A stretch of DNA of 64,000 nucleotides from DYFT01 sp041695085 (GTDB lineage: Bacteria; Bacteroidota; Ignavibacteria; UBA10030). Numbering within the stretch: the stretch's first letter is position 1; each line of letters opens with the position of its first letter. Below the pieces are notes generated by a model. That model searched no databases. It was not told where the DNA came from and saw only the letters and a list, made by a program, of their open reading frames with translations. The stretch is from the NCBI GenBank assembly GCA_041695085.1, contig JBGFRO010000004.1, positions 62,001 to 126,000 on the forward strand. Direction: 5' to 3'. Shown piece after piece: positions 36,706 through 45,087 of this stretch. The position numbers and the translations under genes were made by a program.

Positions 36706-37416
36706 ATGACCACTTGCTCCGTGCTCATTGTGGAAGATGAACCCTCCATTGCCCTCTCCTTCCAGCACATCCTCAGAAATTCCGTCGACTACAACTATCA
36801 GATCACGAGCGTCACAAGTGCTGAGGAAGCGTTCAAGAAGTGGGAACAGGCGGGACCGTATGAAGTGCTGTTGCTGGATATATATCTGCCGGGTCAGAGC
36901 GGACTCGATTTCCTGAAAGTCGTGCGCTCCATCGATTCAAGCGCCGTCATCATCTGCATCTCTGGTACACAGGACTACCGCGTCGTGCACGACGTCTTCA
37001 AGCTTGGCGCCGACGACTTCATCTCAAAACTTGAGCTGACAAACCACTACATCTTGGAGAAAGCGATCTTTGCCGGTCTTGCGAAACGGCAGTATCAACG
37101 CGAGCGCGAACGGGAAGAGATTGCAGCCCAACGACTCGACGCCATCACCACAATTATTCGAACCGTGCATCACGAGCTGAATAATCCGATGGCCATCGTG
37201 AAGCTCGCGGCTTCGAAGATCGCCAATCCGAAGGAGCTGAGCGAGGAGGAATACCGCCAGCATACGAAGCAGGTCATGGAAAACATCGACCGGATGAGTG
37301 AGGTGTTGCGGCGCCTTCCTTACTTCCACGAAGAAACGCTCAACACACAACTGCGGGGATTGAAGTTGTTCGCGCTTCCCGATCCCTCTCCCTCCGGCGA
37401 ACACTCAAAGAAATAG
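36706..37416 (+). CDS. Receiver-HisKA protein without kinase domain
   Basis: 236 residues. The receiver has LIVEDEPS, Asp58 in LLLDIYLPGQSG, the SGT switch and Lys in FISKLEL. After a charged linker comes a HisKA-type helix with VHHELNNPMAIVK (His156). The protein stops about 60 residues later, so the HATPase catalytic domain is absent. It may pass phosphate between Asp58 and His156 or dock with a separate kinase; this is inference. A natural partner would be the HELNNP kinase at 47105-48739. Confidence 0.85.
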   Translation: MTTCSVLIVEDEPSIALSFQHILRNSVDYNYQITSVTSAEEAFKKWEQAGPYEVLLLDIYLPGQSGLDFLKVVRSIDSSAVIICISGTQDYRVVHDVFKLGADDFISKLELTNHYILEKAIFAGLAKRQYQREREREEIAAQRLDAITTIIRTVHHELNNPMAIVKLAASKIANPKELSEEEYRQHTKQVMENIDRMSEVLRRLPYFHEETLNTQLRGLKLFALPDPSPSGEHSKK

Positions 37417-37506
37417 TCGTCCCGCGACAGCTTATCGCAGCATCGAAGTGACCGTTCGGCGATTGACGCAGAGAGGGAAGAAGAACTCTTTACTTTGAGA
37501 AGCTGC

Positions 37507-37992
37507 TTACGGCGTCGGTGCGTGTAGATCGTGGGCAACGTCTTCTTCTGTAATCTCGATCAGTTCACAGACCTGCTCAGGCTTGACCGTCAGAACCGGC
37601 ACACGGGCCATTCTTACCACTTTTTCCGCGACACTTCCCATCAAGATTTGTCGCAATCCGCTCCGTCCGTGTGTCGACATGACAATCAGATCGGCTCCAA
37701 GGGAGTCCGCCGCCCGTATGATTTCCGAGGCAGGCGATCCCTCCCGTATCTCGATCTTCATCGAATGCTGAACCAGATCGTGGTCGATCAACAAATGCTG
37801 GATCGATTTGACACAAGACGCGCGCCGTGCCTCCTTGTTGGCGGCAAGATGGGACTTGGAAGGATGATCATCCACCAACAAGACGATAATCTCGGCGTTA
37901 AAGAGAACAGCGATTTCTTGAGCGTACTGGACGCCCACAAGCGAGTAGGCCGACATATCGATAGGGACGAGGATGGTACGTGGCGCTTTCAT
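37507..37992 (-). CDS. Universal stress protein (UspA family)
   Basis: 161 residues, single Usp domain with the ATP-binding signature: TILVPIDMSAYSL at the start and STHGRSGLRQILMGSVAEKVVRMA near the end, giving the G-2x-G-9x-G-S pattern, then VPVLTVK. So it belongs to the nucleotide-binding Usp subgroup. Usp proteins support survival in starvation and redox stress. A good sigma-54 promoter lies upstream at 38042-38058, which links it to the NtrC-type regulator at 45741. Confidence 0.92.
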   Translation of the reverse strand: MKAPRTILVPIDMSAYSLVGVQYAQEIAVLFNAEIIVLLVDDHPSKSHLAANKEARRASCVKSIQHLLIDHDLVQHSMKIEIREGSPASEIIRAADSLGADLIVMSTHGRSGLRQILMGSVAEKVVRMARVPVLTVKPEQVCELIEITEEDVAHDLHAPTP

Positions 37993-38041
37993 GGGTATGA
38001 CCTTTCCGGAAAGATGTTACTTCATCTGTCTATTGCACTCA

Positions 38042-38058
38042 GCGCAAGTCCTGTGCCA
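38042..38058 (-). promoter_or_regulatory. Sigma-54 promoter of universal stress gene
   Basis: Minus strand TGGCAC-AGGAC-TTGCG. GG and GC are spaced as in -24/-12 promoters and five of five core TTGC/GGCAC positions fit. Predicted start about 38032, giving a 5' leader of some 40 nt before the gene at 37992. Confidence 0.7.
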
Positions 38059-38148
38059 TCTCGCCCCGTATTTCGCATCGCTGTAACGCGGCAACTTCGC
38101 CGACGGTTCTTCCCAATCTCAGTAAATACAAGAAGGAGATTTCTTAAG

Positions 38149-38183
38149 AAAAAAATGGCTGCCGTGCACCACTCACGGCAGCC
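38149..38183 (-). terminator. Rho-independent terminator after marR/small ORF
   Basis: GGCTGCCGTG and its exact complement form a 10-bp stem with a 7-nt loop. On the minus strand it is followed by ATTTTTTTCTT. A second hairpin (CCGCTTGC/GCAAGCGG, 38194-38222) lies just before it. Together they end the oxidoreductase-marR transcription unit. Confidence 0.88.
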
Positions 38184-38235
38184 TGGGGGACACCCGCTTG
38201 CGTAGGAGGGGAAAGCAAGCGGATGGGGGGAATTT

Positions 38236-38364
38236 TCACACTTTGTCCTTCAGCTTCTCGTAAACATACCTCTCCCCTCTCTCAGCCTCACTATGGTTAA
38301 CAAATTCTTTGCCAACGATTCGGAAGGACGACCATGAGTTCCGCATTCTGAGAATGAGAATCAT
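38236..38364 (-). CDS. Small protein downstream of MarR, unknown
   Basis: A 42-codon frame from ATG 38362-38364 (or GTG 38371-38373, 45 codons). The MarR stop codon runs directly into GAGGAGGG, an excellent ribosome site for either start. The peptide begins MILILRMRNSWSSFRIV and its C-terminal half is charged and protein-like: GKEFVNHSEAERGERYVYEK and KLKDKV. A clear terminator follows 50 bases later. I do not recognise a family. The site, the coding look and the terminator support a real small gene. Confidence 0.55.
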   Translation of the reverse strand: MILILRMRNSWSSFRIVGKEFVNHSEAERGERYVYEKLKDKV

Positions 38365-38382
38365 TGCTATCACAGGCCCTCC

Positions 38383-38832
38383 TCAAGCATTCCTCAGCCA
38401 ACCTTGCAGCGAGCATAACATCGTGCGCATCCCCCGCATGAGCGGTTCTTGCATTTCCTGAGGTATCCCACGAAGAATTTCTTGATGGATTTGCACGTAT
38501 CGTTCCTCTAACGCGCGCACAAATGCGCTTCCTTTCAGAGTCAACGACACGTCGATGCTTCTCCGGTCGTCTGCATCGATCGTCCGCTCGATGTATCCCT
38601 TTTCTTCGAGACTCTTTAGAATCCTGGAAAGCCGGCTACCGCTGAGGCCAACACGCTCAACGAGCTTCTTGATTGTGAGACGCCGGTCTTGATGGAACAT
38701 GCGGAGAGTGCGAAACTCCAGCACCGAAACATGGAACTCCACCGACAACCGCTCCTCTTTTTCCTGACAGTTCATCAGAAGCTCGTACATCATTTCGGCA
38801 ATTTGGGAGGCCTGCTGTTCAGTTGTTTGCAT
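38383..38832 (-). CDS. MarR-family transcriptional regulator
   Basis: 149 residues with a winged-helix fold: TLRMFHQDRRLTIKKLVERVG, recognition helix GLSGSRLSRILKSLEEKGYIER and wing DADDRRSIDVSLTLKG. A C-terminal dimerisation helix follows. Ligand unknown. I use ATG 38830-38832, which has GGAAGA upstream; the frame is open to 38970 but that start has no site. It follows the oxidoreductase genes on the same strand, so it may control them in feedback. Confidence 0.9.
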   Translation of the reverse strand: MQTTEQQASQIAEMMYELLMNCQEKEERLSVEFHVSVLEFRTLRMFHQDRRLTIKKLVERVGLSGSRLSRILKSLEEKGYIERTIDADDRRSIDVSLTLKGSAFVRALEERYVQIHQEILRGIPQEMQEPLMRGMRTMLCSLQGWLRNA

Positions 38833-38994
38833 GCTATCTTCCGCTCGGTTTTTTTTGCTTTCCGCAATTATCATACCAGCGGCTCCAGGCAATTTCTCAA
38901 AGAATTCCCCATCGAGCGGCTTGTTACTTTCCTCAAGTTTGAAAAAGGAGAAAGACCTCTGAGAAACCAAACAATACCTCCGAGTGGTAAATCG

Positions 38995-40389
38995 TTATCG
39001 TAGTTGTTGAACGCTTTCCTGACGCGATTCCATTTCAAGCTGTTGAAGTCGTGCAAGAAAGACGTCCACATCGCCGCGATACTTTTCTCGCATCACTTTC
39101 AAAACCAGATCGCGCGCGAGGATTTCGTGTCGCAGGATAACGAACACGAGAAGCCCCAAGGCGGCATCCTTCCCTCCAAAGACCGAACGTACCTTCAGCC
39201 GGTGCACCATACCGTCGCTTTCCGGAACCTGCAATGTCTCGTCGAGGTAAAGGGCTGAAGATCGGTCCAACCGCGCAAAAACGCGTTGCGATTGCATTTC
39301 CCTCCATCCATCGGCTGATGTCACCAGAAGAAAATCAGGCCGCTCGATTCCGGTGAAGCCGATCTGGTGAGGACTGAGCCACAATTCCACCAATGAGAAT
39401 CCAGAACCCTGGGTGACGGGATTGTCGTTCTTCTGAGTGATGTTCAGTCCAGCCGCGACCGCTGCCGCCGCCAGCAATCCCGCTGATGATTGCACCCGCT
39501 CACCGGCGCTCCCCGCAAGGAGAATGTTCACCGGTTTCTTCAGTGTCGGGGAGCGCGACCCGATGCGATGGATGGCATCGACCCGCGAACCTTCATCCAC
39601 CTTATCGAGTACTTCTTCCCTGTAGCGAACCGCGTACGGAGAACGATCCATCCGCTCCGCAAGGATTCCCACATCCCACCCGTTCTTCTCCGCAATTTGG
39701 TTCAAGCGTTGTCCATCCAGTTCGTTTTGTGGAACGGCAAATTCAGTGCACAATTCAAGGATCTCTACCGCCGCAAATCCGTCGTAGGCAATCGCTTTTG
39801 CAAGAAGATTCGGGAGGGAGCGATCGGTCACCACCGTCCGCGCTACGAACGGCGCGTTGCTCGCTTTGAGGATTTCACAGATATCGACCGGCCGTACGAT
39901 GTTCCCCTTCGGCGTGCTGGCCGTGACAAAACACTCCGGCGTTAATCCGGAACCTTGTCCCCCGGTCATCCCGTACACAAAATTGTTGCAGATAAGAACC
40001 GTCACGTCCACATTCAGCATCGCCGCGTGGACGAGGTGTTGAAGACCGATCATGGCGCCTCCGTCGCCGATTAGAACGATGGTCTTCAATTTGCCGTCAG
40101 CCAGCAGTGAATCCGCCAACGCGATGCCGGTCGCAAATGCTGTTGAACGACCGTGAGTGGTGTGAACCGTGTGGACATCCTTGAACAACGCATCCGCCAA
40201 TCCGATACACCCGATATCGGTCACCAGAGCGACCTTTTCGGGAGGAAGCTGAAGTGAAACGAGGGCATCGTTGAGGCGGCGAAGAACGGATTGATGACCG
40301 CACCCTTTGCAGAACGGAAACCTCAGTTGGTCGACGAAATAGCTTGAGATTGAAGTGGATGTTCCTTCTTGTCCCATCGGGGTCTTCAC
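38995..40389 (-). CDS. 2-oxoacid:ferredoxin oxidoreductase, beta-gamma fusion
   Basis: 464 residues made of two parts. Residues 1-270 are the TPP-binding beta subunit: FPFCKGCGHQSVLRRL, VTDIGCIGL, HTTHGRSTAFATGI, and GDGGAMIGLQH with CNNFVYGMTGGQ. From about residue 285 comes a gamma-type domain (NILLAGSAGERVQSSAGLLAAAA) like KorC/PorG. The gamma part is shifted from the usual separate gene to the C-terminus of beta. Its GTG overlaps the alpha stop by 4 bases (GTGA). With the alpha subunit it should decarboxylate a 2-oxoacid and reduce ferredoxin. Confidence 0.9.
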   Translation of the reverse strand: MKTPMGQEGTSTSISSYFVDQLRFPFCKGCGHQSVLRRLNDALVSLQLPPEKVALVTDIGCIGLADALFKDVHTVHTTHGRSTAFATGIALADSLLADGKLKTIVLIGDGGAMIGLQHLVHAAMLNVDVTVLICNNFVYGMTGGQGSGLTPECFVTASTPKGNIVRPVDICEILKASNAPFVARTVVTDRSLPNLLAKAIAYDGFAAVEILELCTEFAVPQNELDGQRLNQIAEKNGWDVGILAERMDRSPYAVRYREEVLDKVDEGSRVDAIHRIGSRSPTLKKPVNILLAGSAGERVQSSAGLLAAAAVAAGLNITQKNDNPVTQGSGFSLVELWLSPHQIGFTGIERPDFLLVTSADGWREMQSQRVFARLDRSSALYLDETLQVPESDGMVHRLKVRSVFGGKDAALGLLVFVILRHEILARDLVLKVMREKYRGDVDVFLARLQQLEMESRQESVQQLR

Positions 40390-41561
40390 GACATGATCGC
40401 TTCCATGATTTCCTGGGGAGTGATCATCGCGCCGATCTTATTCACGCCGCGCACCCTTTTGCCGGCTAGATGACGATCAATAATGCTGCGGTAGAGGCCG
40501 TTCATGTTTTCCTCCGCCACAATCACCTCCTTCACGGTGTGCGCTGCTTGCGAAATCTTCTTCACAGGAACGGGGAAGAGGGAGTGAACGATGAGGTGTG
40601 AAACACGCTCGCCCGACCGACGCGCTTCGAGGACCGCGTCTTTGGCGGCCCGAGCGGTGATCCCATAGCTGATGACGAGCAGATCGGCGGCAGGTTGAAG
40701 GTCTGCCGTTACGACGGCAAAGTCGTCAACCCGCCAGCGGACCTTCTGCTCGAGATGTAACAAGACTTCAAGAGTTTCCGGAGAGTTTTTCTGGAGGCGA
40801 CCTTGCTTGTCGTGGGCGGAACCGGTCACGGTCACTTTTCTCGACCCTCCGACAGGAGCGAAAACGGGAATCTCATGCATCGCGTCGAAATAGTAAGTTC
40901 CCTTTCGCTCGTCTTGCCTGAAGCCTCCAAGTTCGCGAAACGCGAAATTCGAAGGCCGATTCTGAGAAGTGATCGAAGGAAGTGAACGGACATCTACGCT
41001 TTCGATCGTCATAGCTGTCTCCTTATCGCTCAACACAATAACGGGCATGCGAAACAGCTCGGCCCACGTGAACGCGAGGATGGTCAACTCGTAACACTCA
41101 CGGGCTTTCGTTGGACAGAGGATGGGAATCGTGTAACCTCCGGAAGTGCAGTACTCTGCCAGCAACACATCCCCTTGTCCCCCCTGTGTCGCGCCGCCGG
41201 TGCTGGGACCCAATCGTTGGACAAGAGCAACAACCAGGGGGGTCTCGGTCATCAAGGCGTATTGCACCGATTCGGTCATCAAGGCCCAGCCGGGCCCGGA
41301 GGTGGCGGTCATCGCTTTGGCCCCGCGCATCGACGCTCCGATGCAGTATGCGATTGCGGAGATTTCATCCGGTGCGCTGAGCGCAACGCCGCCGCGCGCA
41401 GGCAGTTGGTCGATCATCGTCTTGAAGATACCCGTGGCGGGTGTGATGGGATACCCTGCAAAGAAGGTGCAGCCTGCTTGAAGCGCCCCTTCGGCCATCA
41501 TCTGATTGCCGGAACAAAGGCGCAGAGCGTGGGAATCGTGGGTGGTGTCCGGAACAGTCAT
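40386..41561 (-). CDS. 2-oxoacid:ferredoxin oxidoreductase, alpha subunit
   Basis: 391-residue KorA/VorB-type alpha subunit. Typical parts are LCSGNQMMAEGALQAGCTFFAGYPITP, TATSGPGWALMTE, GPSTGGATQGGQGD and the C-terminal transketolase-like domain (LLVISYGITARAAKDAV, VAEENMNGLY). It pairs with the beta-gamma fusion that follows. The substrate could be 2-oxoglutarate, branched-chain 2-oxoacids or another; motifs here do not decide. Upstream lies the small Cys-rich helical gene. Confidence 0.92.
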   Translation of the reverse strand: MTVPDTTHDSHALRLCSGNQMMAEGALQAGCTFFAGYPITPATGIFKTMIDQLPARGGVALSAPDEISAIAYCIGASMRGAKAMTATSGPGWALMTESVQYALMTETPLVVALVQRLGPSTGGATQGGQGDVLLAEYCTSGGYTIPILCPTKARECYELTILAFTWAELFRMPVIVLSDKETAMTIESVDVRSLPSITSQNRPSNFAFRELGGFRQDERKGTYYFDAMHEIPVFAPVGGSRKVTVTGSAHDKQGRLQKNSPETLEVLLHLEQKVRWRVDDFAVVTADLQPAADLLVISYGITARAAKDAVLEARRSGERVSHLIVHSLFPVPVKKISQAAHTVKEVIVAEENMNGLYRSIIDRHLAGKRVRGVNKIGAMITPQEIMEAIMS

Positions 41562-41575
41562 CGGTCCGCTCTATC

Positions 41576-41845
41576 TCAACAGCCTGCGGGATCGTAACTC
41601 GAGATGATCCCATCCAGCATCTGGCTTCGAACCTGAAGCTCATTGAGTTTTTGGACGATCTTCAGAACGTTGGCACTCCGCTGTTCGATAAGACCCTGGA
41701 CAAAGTCGTGCACGTCGGGATAATCGCACATCTCCGCCACACGTTCATAGAATTTCACCATCTCATTCTCGCGCCGCATCGCTTCGTTCAACAAGCCGCA
41801 TGAAGTTCGGCATGCGTGGGCACAACGGAGATCTTCAAGATTCAT
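41576..41845 (-). CDS. Small Cys-rich helical protein, ferritin-like
   Basis: 89 residues. The start is Cys rich (LRCAHACRTSCGLLNEA). Then come two helices: MRRENEMVKFYERVAEMC and FVQGLIEQRSANVLKIVQKL. The ExxMxxFY and EQRxxNV pattern recalls half of a rubrerythrin or encapsulated-ferritin fold, where such residues hold iron. This is inference; no close family is recognised. GAGG precedes the ATG. It lies between two oxidoreductase modules on the same strand, so a role in iron-sulfur or oxygen protection is possible. Confidence 0.75.
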   Translation of the reverse strand: MNLEDLRCAHACRTSCGLLNEAMRRENEMVKFYERVAEMCDYPDVHDFVQGLIEQRSANVLKIVQKLNELQVRSQMLDGIISSYDPAGC

Positions 41846-41934
41846 AGGATCCTCACAAGTTGAAAATATCTGAGAACAACTCTTCCAACGTTCAAAGGTG
41901 GCTGCGATTCAACATAACAGAGCGGCCGCTTGAC

Positions 41935-42495
41935 TTACACCGTCGCCTCCTTACGCTGAGCGAATTCGCGACCCACCTGAAACGCTTGCCGGTTCAGCGG
42001 AAGAAGATGGTGATGGCGCTCGGGCAAAACGCTCTTGAGTGCTTTCAACAACCCCTCTGCGCTGACCAAAGGCCTCCGCTCGATGAATGCACCAAGCATA
42101 ACAACGTTCGTGACTTGTTTCGCATTCAGCTTCATCGCCTCATGCAGTGCAGGCAAGGCAACGATCTCAATGTCCTCCCGCGTCGGCGGTTGTATGACGG
42201 CTGATTCCTCATACATCAACAACCCCCCGGGCTTCACTCTTCCTTCAAACTTCTCGAGCGACGGCTGGTTTAAGATGATGGCTGAGTCGAAACGTGAAAC
42301 GATGGGCGAACTGATGCGCGCCTCCGAGATGATGACAATGCAATTCGCCGTCCCGCCCCGCATTTCCGGCCCGTACGAGGGCATCCAGCTTACTTCTTTT
42401 CCTTCCACCATCGCCCCGTAAGCGAGCAGTTGCCCCATCGACAAAACGCCTTGTCCTCCAAATCCTGCAATGATGATTTCATGCGCACGCATCAT
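41935..42495 (-). CDS. 2-oxoacid:ferredoxin oxidoreductase, gamma subunit
   Basis: 186-residue KorC/VorC-type protein: HEIIIAGFGGQGVLSMGQLLA, EVSWMPSYGPEMRGGTANC, and the VVMLGAFIERRPLVSAEGL stretch. It completes the D-A-B-C set with the genes at 42895-45033. Its first ATG overlaps the preceding stop (ATGA) and has GGAGA upstream. Confidence 0.93.
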   Translation of the reverse strand: MMRAHEIIIAGFGGQGVLSMGQLLAYGAMVEGKEVSWMPSYGPEMRGGTANCIVIISEARISSPIVSRFDSAIILNQPSLEKFEGRVKPGGLLMYEESAVIQPPTREDIEIVALPALHEAMKLNAKQVTNVVMLGAFIERRPLVSAEGLLKALKSVLPERHHHLLPLNRQAFQVGREFAQRKEATV

Positions 42496-42857
42496 AGCGA
42501 GTCTCCTTGGGCCGGTGCATCTTCTTCACGTCCCGCAACGGTGAAGGCGTAGCGCTGACCGTTTTCCGGACCGTCTTTTGATGTCCCCAACACGATGTAT
42601 TCCACTTGATCTCCCGCTCTGAATGGTCCAATCGTCGCCAACCAGTAACTGTTCCCCCGCGAGTAATCGTTGTATTGCCAATATGCCTGAACTTCTCCCT
42701 CTTCGAGGCTTTCGTCCGAGTGCGTCACCTTCCATCGCACAAAAACGTACTGCCCCATCTCAATCGGCCACGTGCCTATCCATAAGCCAACCGGCATCCC
42801 TTCCCGGACTTCGGAGGGACTTCGAAATGCATCTATCGTGTCGTGCCAGATCTCCAC
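42492..42857 (-). CDS. Unknown beta-rich protein inside oxidoreductase operon
   Basis: 121 residues, not recognised. It starts with GTG 42855-42857, which has GGAG 5 nt upstream. The sequence is rich in Trp and Tyr (EIWHDTIDAF, VGLWIGTWPIEMGQYVFVRW, YWQYNDYSRGNSYWL). The end, FRAGDQVEYIVLGTSKDG and YAFTV, resembles an Ig-like or carbohydrate-binding sandwich edge. There is no signal peptide. It lies between the beta and gamma genes and is coupled to gamma by ATGA, so it should be part of this operon. Why such a fold sits here is not clear. Confidence 0.72.
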   Translation of the reverse strand: MEIWHDTIDAFRSPSEVREGMPVGLWIGTWPIEMGQYVFVRWKVTHSDESLEEGEVQAYWQYNDYSRGNSYWLATIGPFRAGDQVEYIVLGTSKDGPENGQRYAFTVAGREEDAPAQGDSL

Positions 42858-42894
42858 ATACGCTCCACGGAAACGAGCAAATGGTTGCCCATTA

Positions 42895-43662
42895 TCAAGA
42901 CGTCGGGACTTTCAAATCTCCCAACGGATAAAACGGAAGCATGTTCTTCTCCAACCAATCGTTCGCTTCGACCGGCGTCATCTTCCAGCCGGAAGGACAG
43001 TTGGAGACCACCTCAATGAAACAAGTGCCTTGTCTACGCGCCTGGTAGACGAAAGCATTGCGAATCGCCTTCTTTGCTTTTCGTACGGCGTTGACGGTGT
43101 GCACCGCCTGACGCGTAACATAATAAGCTCCGGGGAGTTGCGCAAGGAGTTCGGTAATCTTTAGTGGATAGCCCATTACCTGCTGCTCTCTTCCGAATGG
43201 GGTCGTCGACGTCACCATCCCCAAAAGCGTGGTGGGAGCCATTTGCCCTCCCGTCATACCGTAAATGGCGTTATTAATGAACACGATGAGGATGTTCTCA
43301 CCCCGATTCACCGTGTGGATCGTTTCGGCTGTACCGATGGCAGCCAGATCGCCGTCCCCTTGGTACGAAAAAACATATCTATCGGGAAGGATACGTTTGA
43401 TCCCGGTCGCCACGGCGGAGGCTCTCCCATGCGCGGCTTCTTGCATATCGATGTTCATGTAGTCGTATGCAAAGACCGAACATCCCACCGGAGCAACCCC
43501 AATCGTCCGATCCTGGATCTTCATCTCATCCACTACCTCCATCAGCAACTTGTGCACAACTCCGTGACTGCACCCTGGGCAATAACGCAGCGGCGTGTCG
43601 GTCAACGTGGAAGGTTTCTGATACACCAACTCCATCCCGTTGATGGTCGTCCGGAGTTCCAT
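42895..43662 (-). CDS. 2-oxoacid:ferredoxin oxidoreductase, beta subunit
   Basis: 255-residue TPP subunit (KorB/VorA-like). Motifs: RYCPGCSHGVVHKLL, APVGCSVFAYDY, HGRASAVATGIKR, GDGDLAAIGTAE (TPP/Mg) and INNAIYGMTGGQMAPTT. AAGGAG favours the ATG 43660-43662. Its start shares a base with the alpha stop (TGATG). The four-gene set D-A-B-C matches enzymes annotated as 2-oxoglutarate or 3-methyl-2-oxobutanoate:ferredoxin oxidoreductase. Confidence 0.93.
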   Translation of the reverse strand: MELRTTINGMELVYQKPSTLTDTPLRYCPGCSHGVVHKLLMEVVDEMKIQDRTIGVAPVGCSVFAYDYMNIDMQEAAHGRASAVATGIKRILPDRYVFSYQGDGDLAAIGTAETIHTVNRGENILIVFINNAIYGMTGGQMAPTTLLGMVTSTTPFGREQQVMGYPLKITELLAQLPGAYYVTRQAVHTVNAVRKAKKAIRNAFVYQARRQGTCFIEVVSNCPSGWKMTPVEANDWLEKNMLPFYPLGDLKVPTS

Positions 43663-44765
43663 CACGTACTCCTTTCTAAAGCCGGAATTCGATACGACTC
43701 GGCAATCGACTCGAGTTCCTCCAAAACTTCCTCAGGGGAAGGGATCATCCCTCCCATCCGTCCTTTGAAGTGCACCGGCCGACGTCCGCTGACCGCAAGC
43801 TGCACGTCTTCCACCATCTGACCTGCGTTCATTTCGACAACGAGAATTGCGGTCACCTTACGACTCAACTTGGAGAGCGCCTGAGAGGGAAACGGATACA
43901 GGGTGATAGGGCGAAGGAGTCCTACTTTGATATCTCGTTCACGGGCCAATTCGACCGCCTTCTGTGCGATGCGCGCGGCAAGTCCGAAAGCCACCAACAA
44001 AATCTCCGCATCCTTCGTTTCAATTTCCTCGAAGCGTACTTCTTTCTGCATTTCACGATACTTTGCCTGCAGTTCGAGATTCACCTGCTCCATTGTCTCC
44101 GGCTCGATGTGGAGAGAGGTAATAATGTTTCGTTCACGCCAAGCCGGCTTTCCGACGGTTGCCCACGGCTTGTTCGTTCGGGGGAGAGATCCCTCCTTTG
44201 GCAGTTCAACTTTTTCCATCATCTGACCGAGCGCACCGTCTGCAAGAATGAGAGCCGGCGTCCGGTACAACTCTGCCACCCGAAATCCTTCAAACACAAA
44301 ATCGGCCATCTCCTGCACGGACGAAGGAGCGAGGACAACCGTGTGATAATCGCCGTGGCCTCCTCCTTTCACCGCCTGAAAGTAGTCGCCTTGAGACGGT
44401 TGAATCGTGCCCAACCCCGGTCCGCCACGACTTACATTCACGATCAAACACGGAAGCTGTGCGGAGGCCATGTAAGAGATGCCTTCTTGCATCAGGCTGA
44501 TGCCCGGGCCGGATGATGAGGTCATCACCCTCGCGCCGGCTCCCGACGCGCCATAGATCATATTGATGGCCGCCAGCTCACTCTCGGCTTGCAGAACCAC
44601 CACTCCACGTTGCGGCGCGTGTTCGGTGAGATATTCGAGTATTTCCGATTGCGGCGTAATGGGGTAACCGAAATATGCCTGAACGCCTGCACGAAGCGCC
44701 GACTCCGCCAACGCCTCATTCCCCTTCATTAAGCGAGGTTGTTCTCTGGAAAATTCCGTAGCCAT
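43662..44765 (-). CDS. 2-oxoacid:ferredoxin oxidoreductase, alpha subunit
   Basis: 367 residues, VorB/KorA type: LMKGNEALAESALRAGVQAYFGYPITP, SSSGPGISLMQEG, GPGLGTIQPSQGDY and, at the C-terminus, VVEMNAGQMVEDVQ. It binds the substrate side with the beta subunit. This is a paralog of the alpha subunit at 40386-41561; the two share order and motifs but only moderate identity by eye. 16 bases after the ferredoxin gene. Confidence 0.93.
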   Translation of the reverse strand: MATEFSREQPRLMKGNEALAESALRAGVQAYFGYPITPQSEILEYLTEHAPQRGVVVLQAESELAAINMIYGASGAGARVMTSSSGPGISLMQEGISYMASAQLPCLIVNVSRGGPGLGTIQPSQGDYFQAVKGGGHGDYHTVVLAPSSVQEMADFVFEGFRVAELYRTPALILADGALGQMMEKVELPKEGSLPRTNKPWATVGKPAWRERNIITSLHIEPETMEQVNLELQAKYREMQKEVRFEEIETKDAEILLVAFGLAARIAQKAVELARERDIKVGLLRPITLYPFPSQALSKLSRKVTAILVVEMNAGQMVEDVQLAVSGRRPVHFKGRMGGMIPSPEEVLEELESIAESYRIPALERST

Positions 44766-44781
44766 TGAGGGAAAGAAAGGG

Positions 44782-45033
44782 TTATGCCTCGACAGCGGCG
44801 GGAGCGGATACCACCGCGCCCCTTTTTTGACGATAGACGGTTATTGCAGCCTCGGGACACACCAGCGCACAATTCGTGCATCCCGTGCAATTGTCCCTCA
44901 CCAAGACGATATACCGATATCCTTTAGAGTTGATCGACTGACCGAGAGCGATGCTCTCCTGGGGGCAACTGCCGATACAGATTTCGCACCCCTTGCAGAG
45001 ATCGACTGCTACTTTAATGGTGCCACGGATCAT
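44782..45033 (-). CDS. 2-oxoacid oxidoreductase ferredoxin subunit
   Basis: 83 residues with two [4Fe-4S] motifs, CKGCEICIGSCPQES and CTGCTNCALVCPEAA. First gene of the D-A-B-C set. I start at ATG 45031-45033 (AAGGA upstream); the open frame to 45093 covers the promoter. It passes electrons from the alpha/beta core to external ferredoxin. A sigma-54 type promoter lies about 40 bases upstream. Confidence 0.93.
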   Translation of the reverse strand: MIRGTIKVAVDLCKGCEICIGSCPQESIALGQSINSKGYRYIVLVRDNCTGCTNCALVCPEAAITVYRQKRGAVVSAPAAVEA

Positions 45034-45068
45034 GTGGAGTCCTTCCGGTGATGGATTTGTTGCAGCAA

Positions 45069-45087
45069 GCGTGCAAGTTGTGTGCCG
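45069..45087 (-). promoter_or_regulatory. Sigma-54 type promoter of oxidoreductase operon
   Basis: Minus strand CGGCAC-ACAAC-TTGCA: GG and GC are exactly 10 nt apart as in -24/-12 promoters, with one mismatch at the first T. Predicted start near 45060 gives a leader of about 27 nt. The adjacent gene block encodes an NtrC-type activator. Confidence 0.6.
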
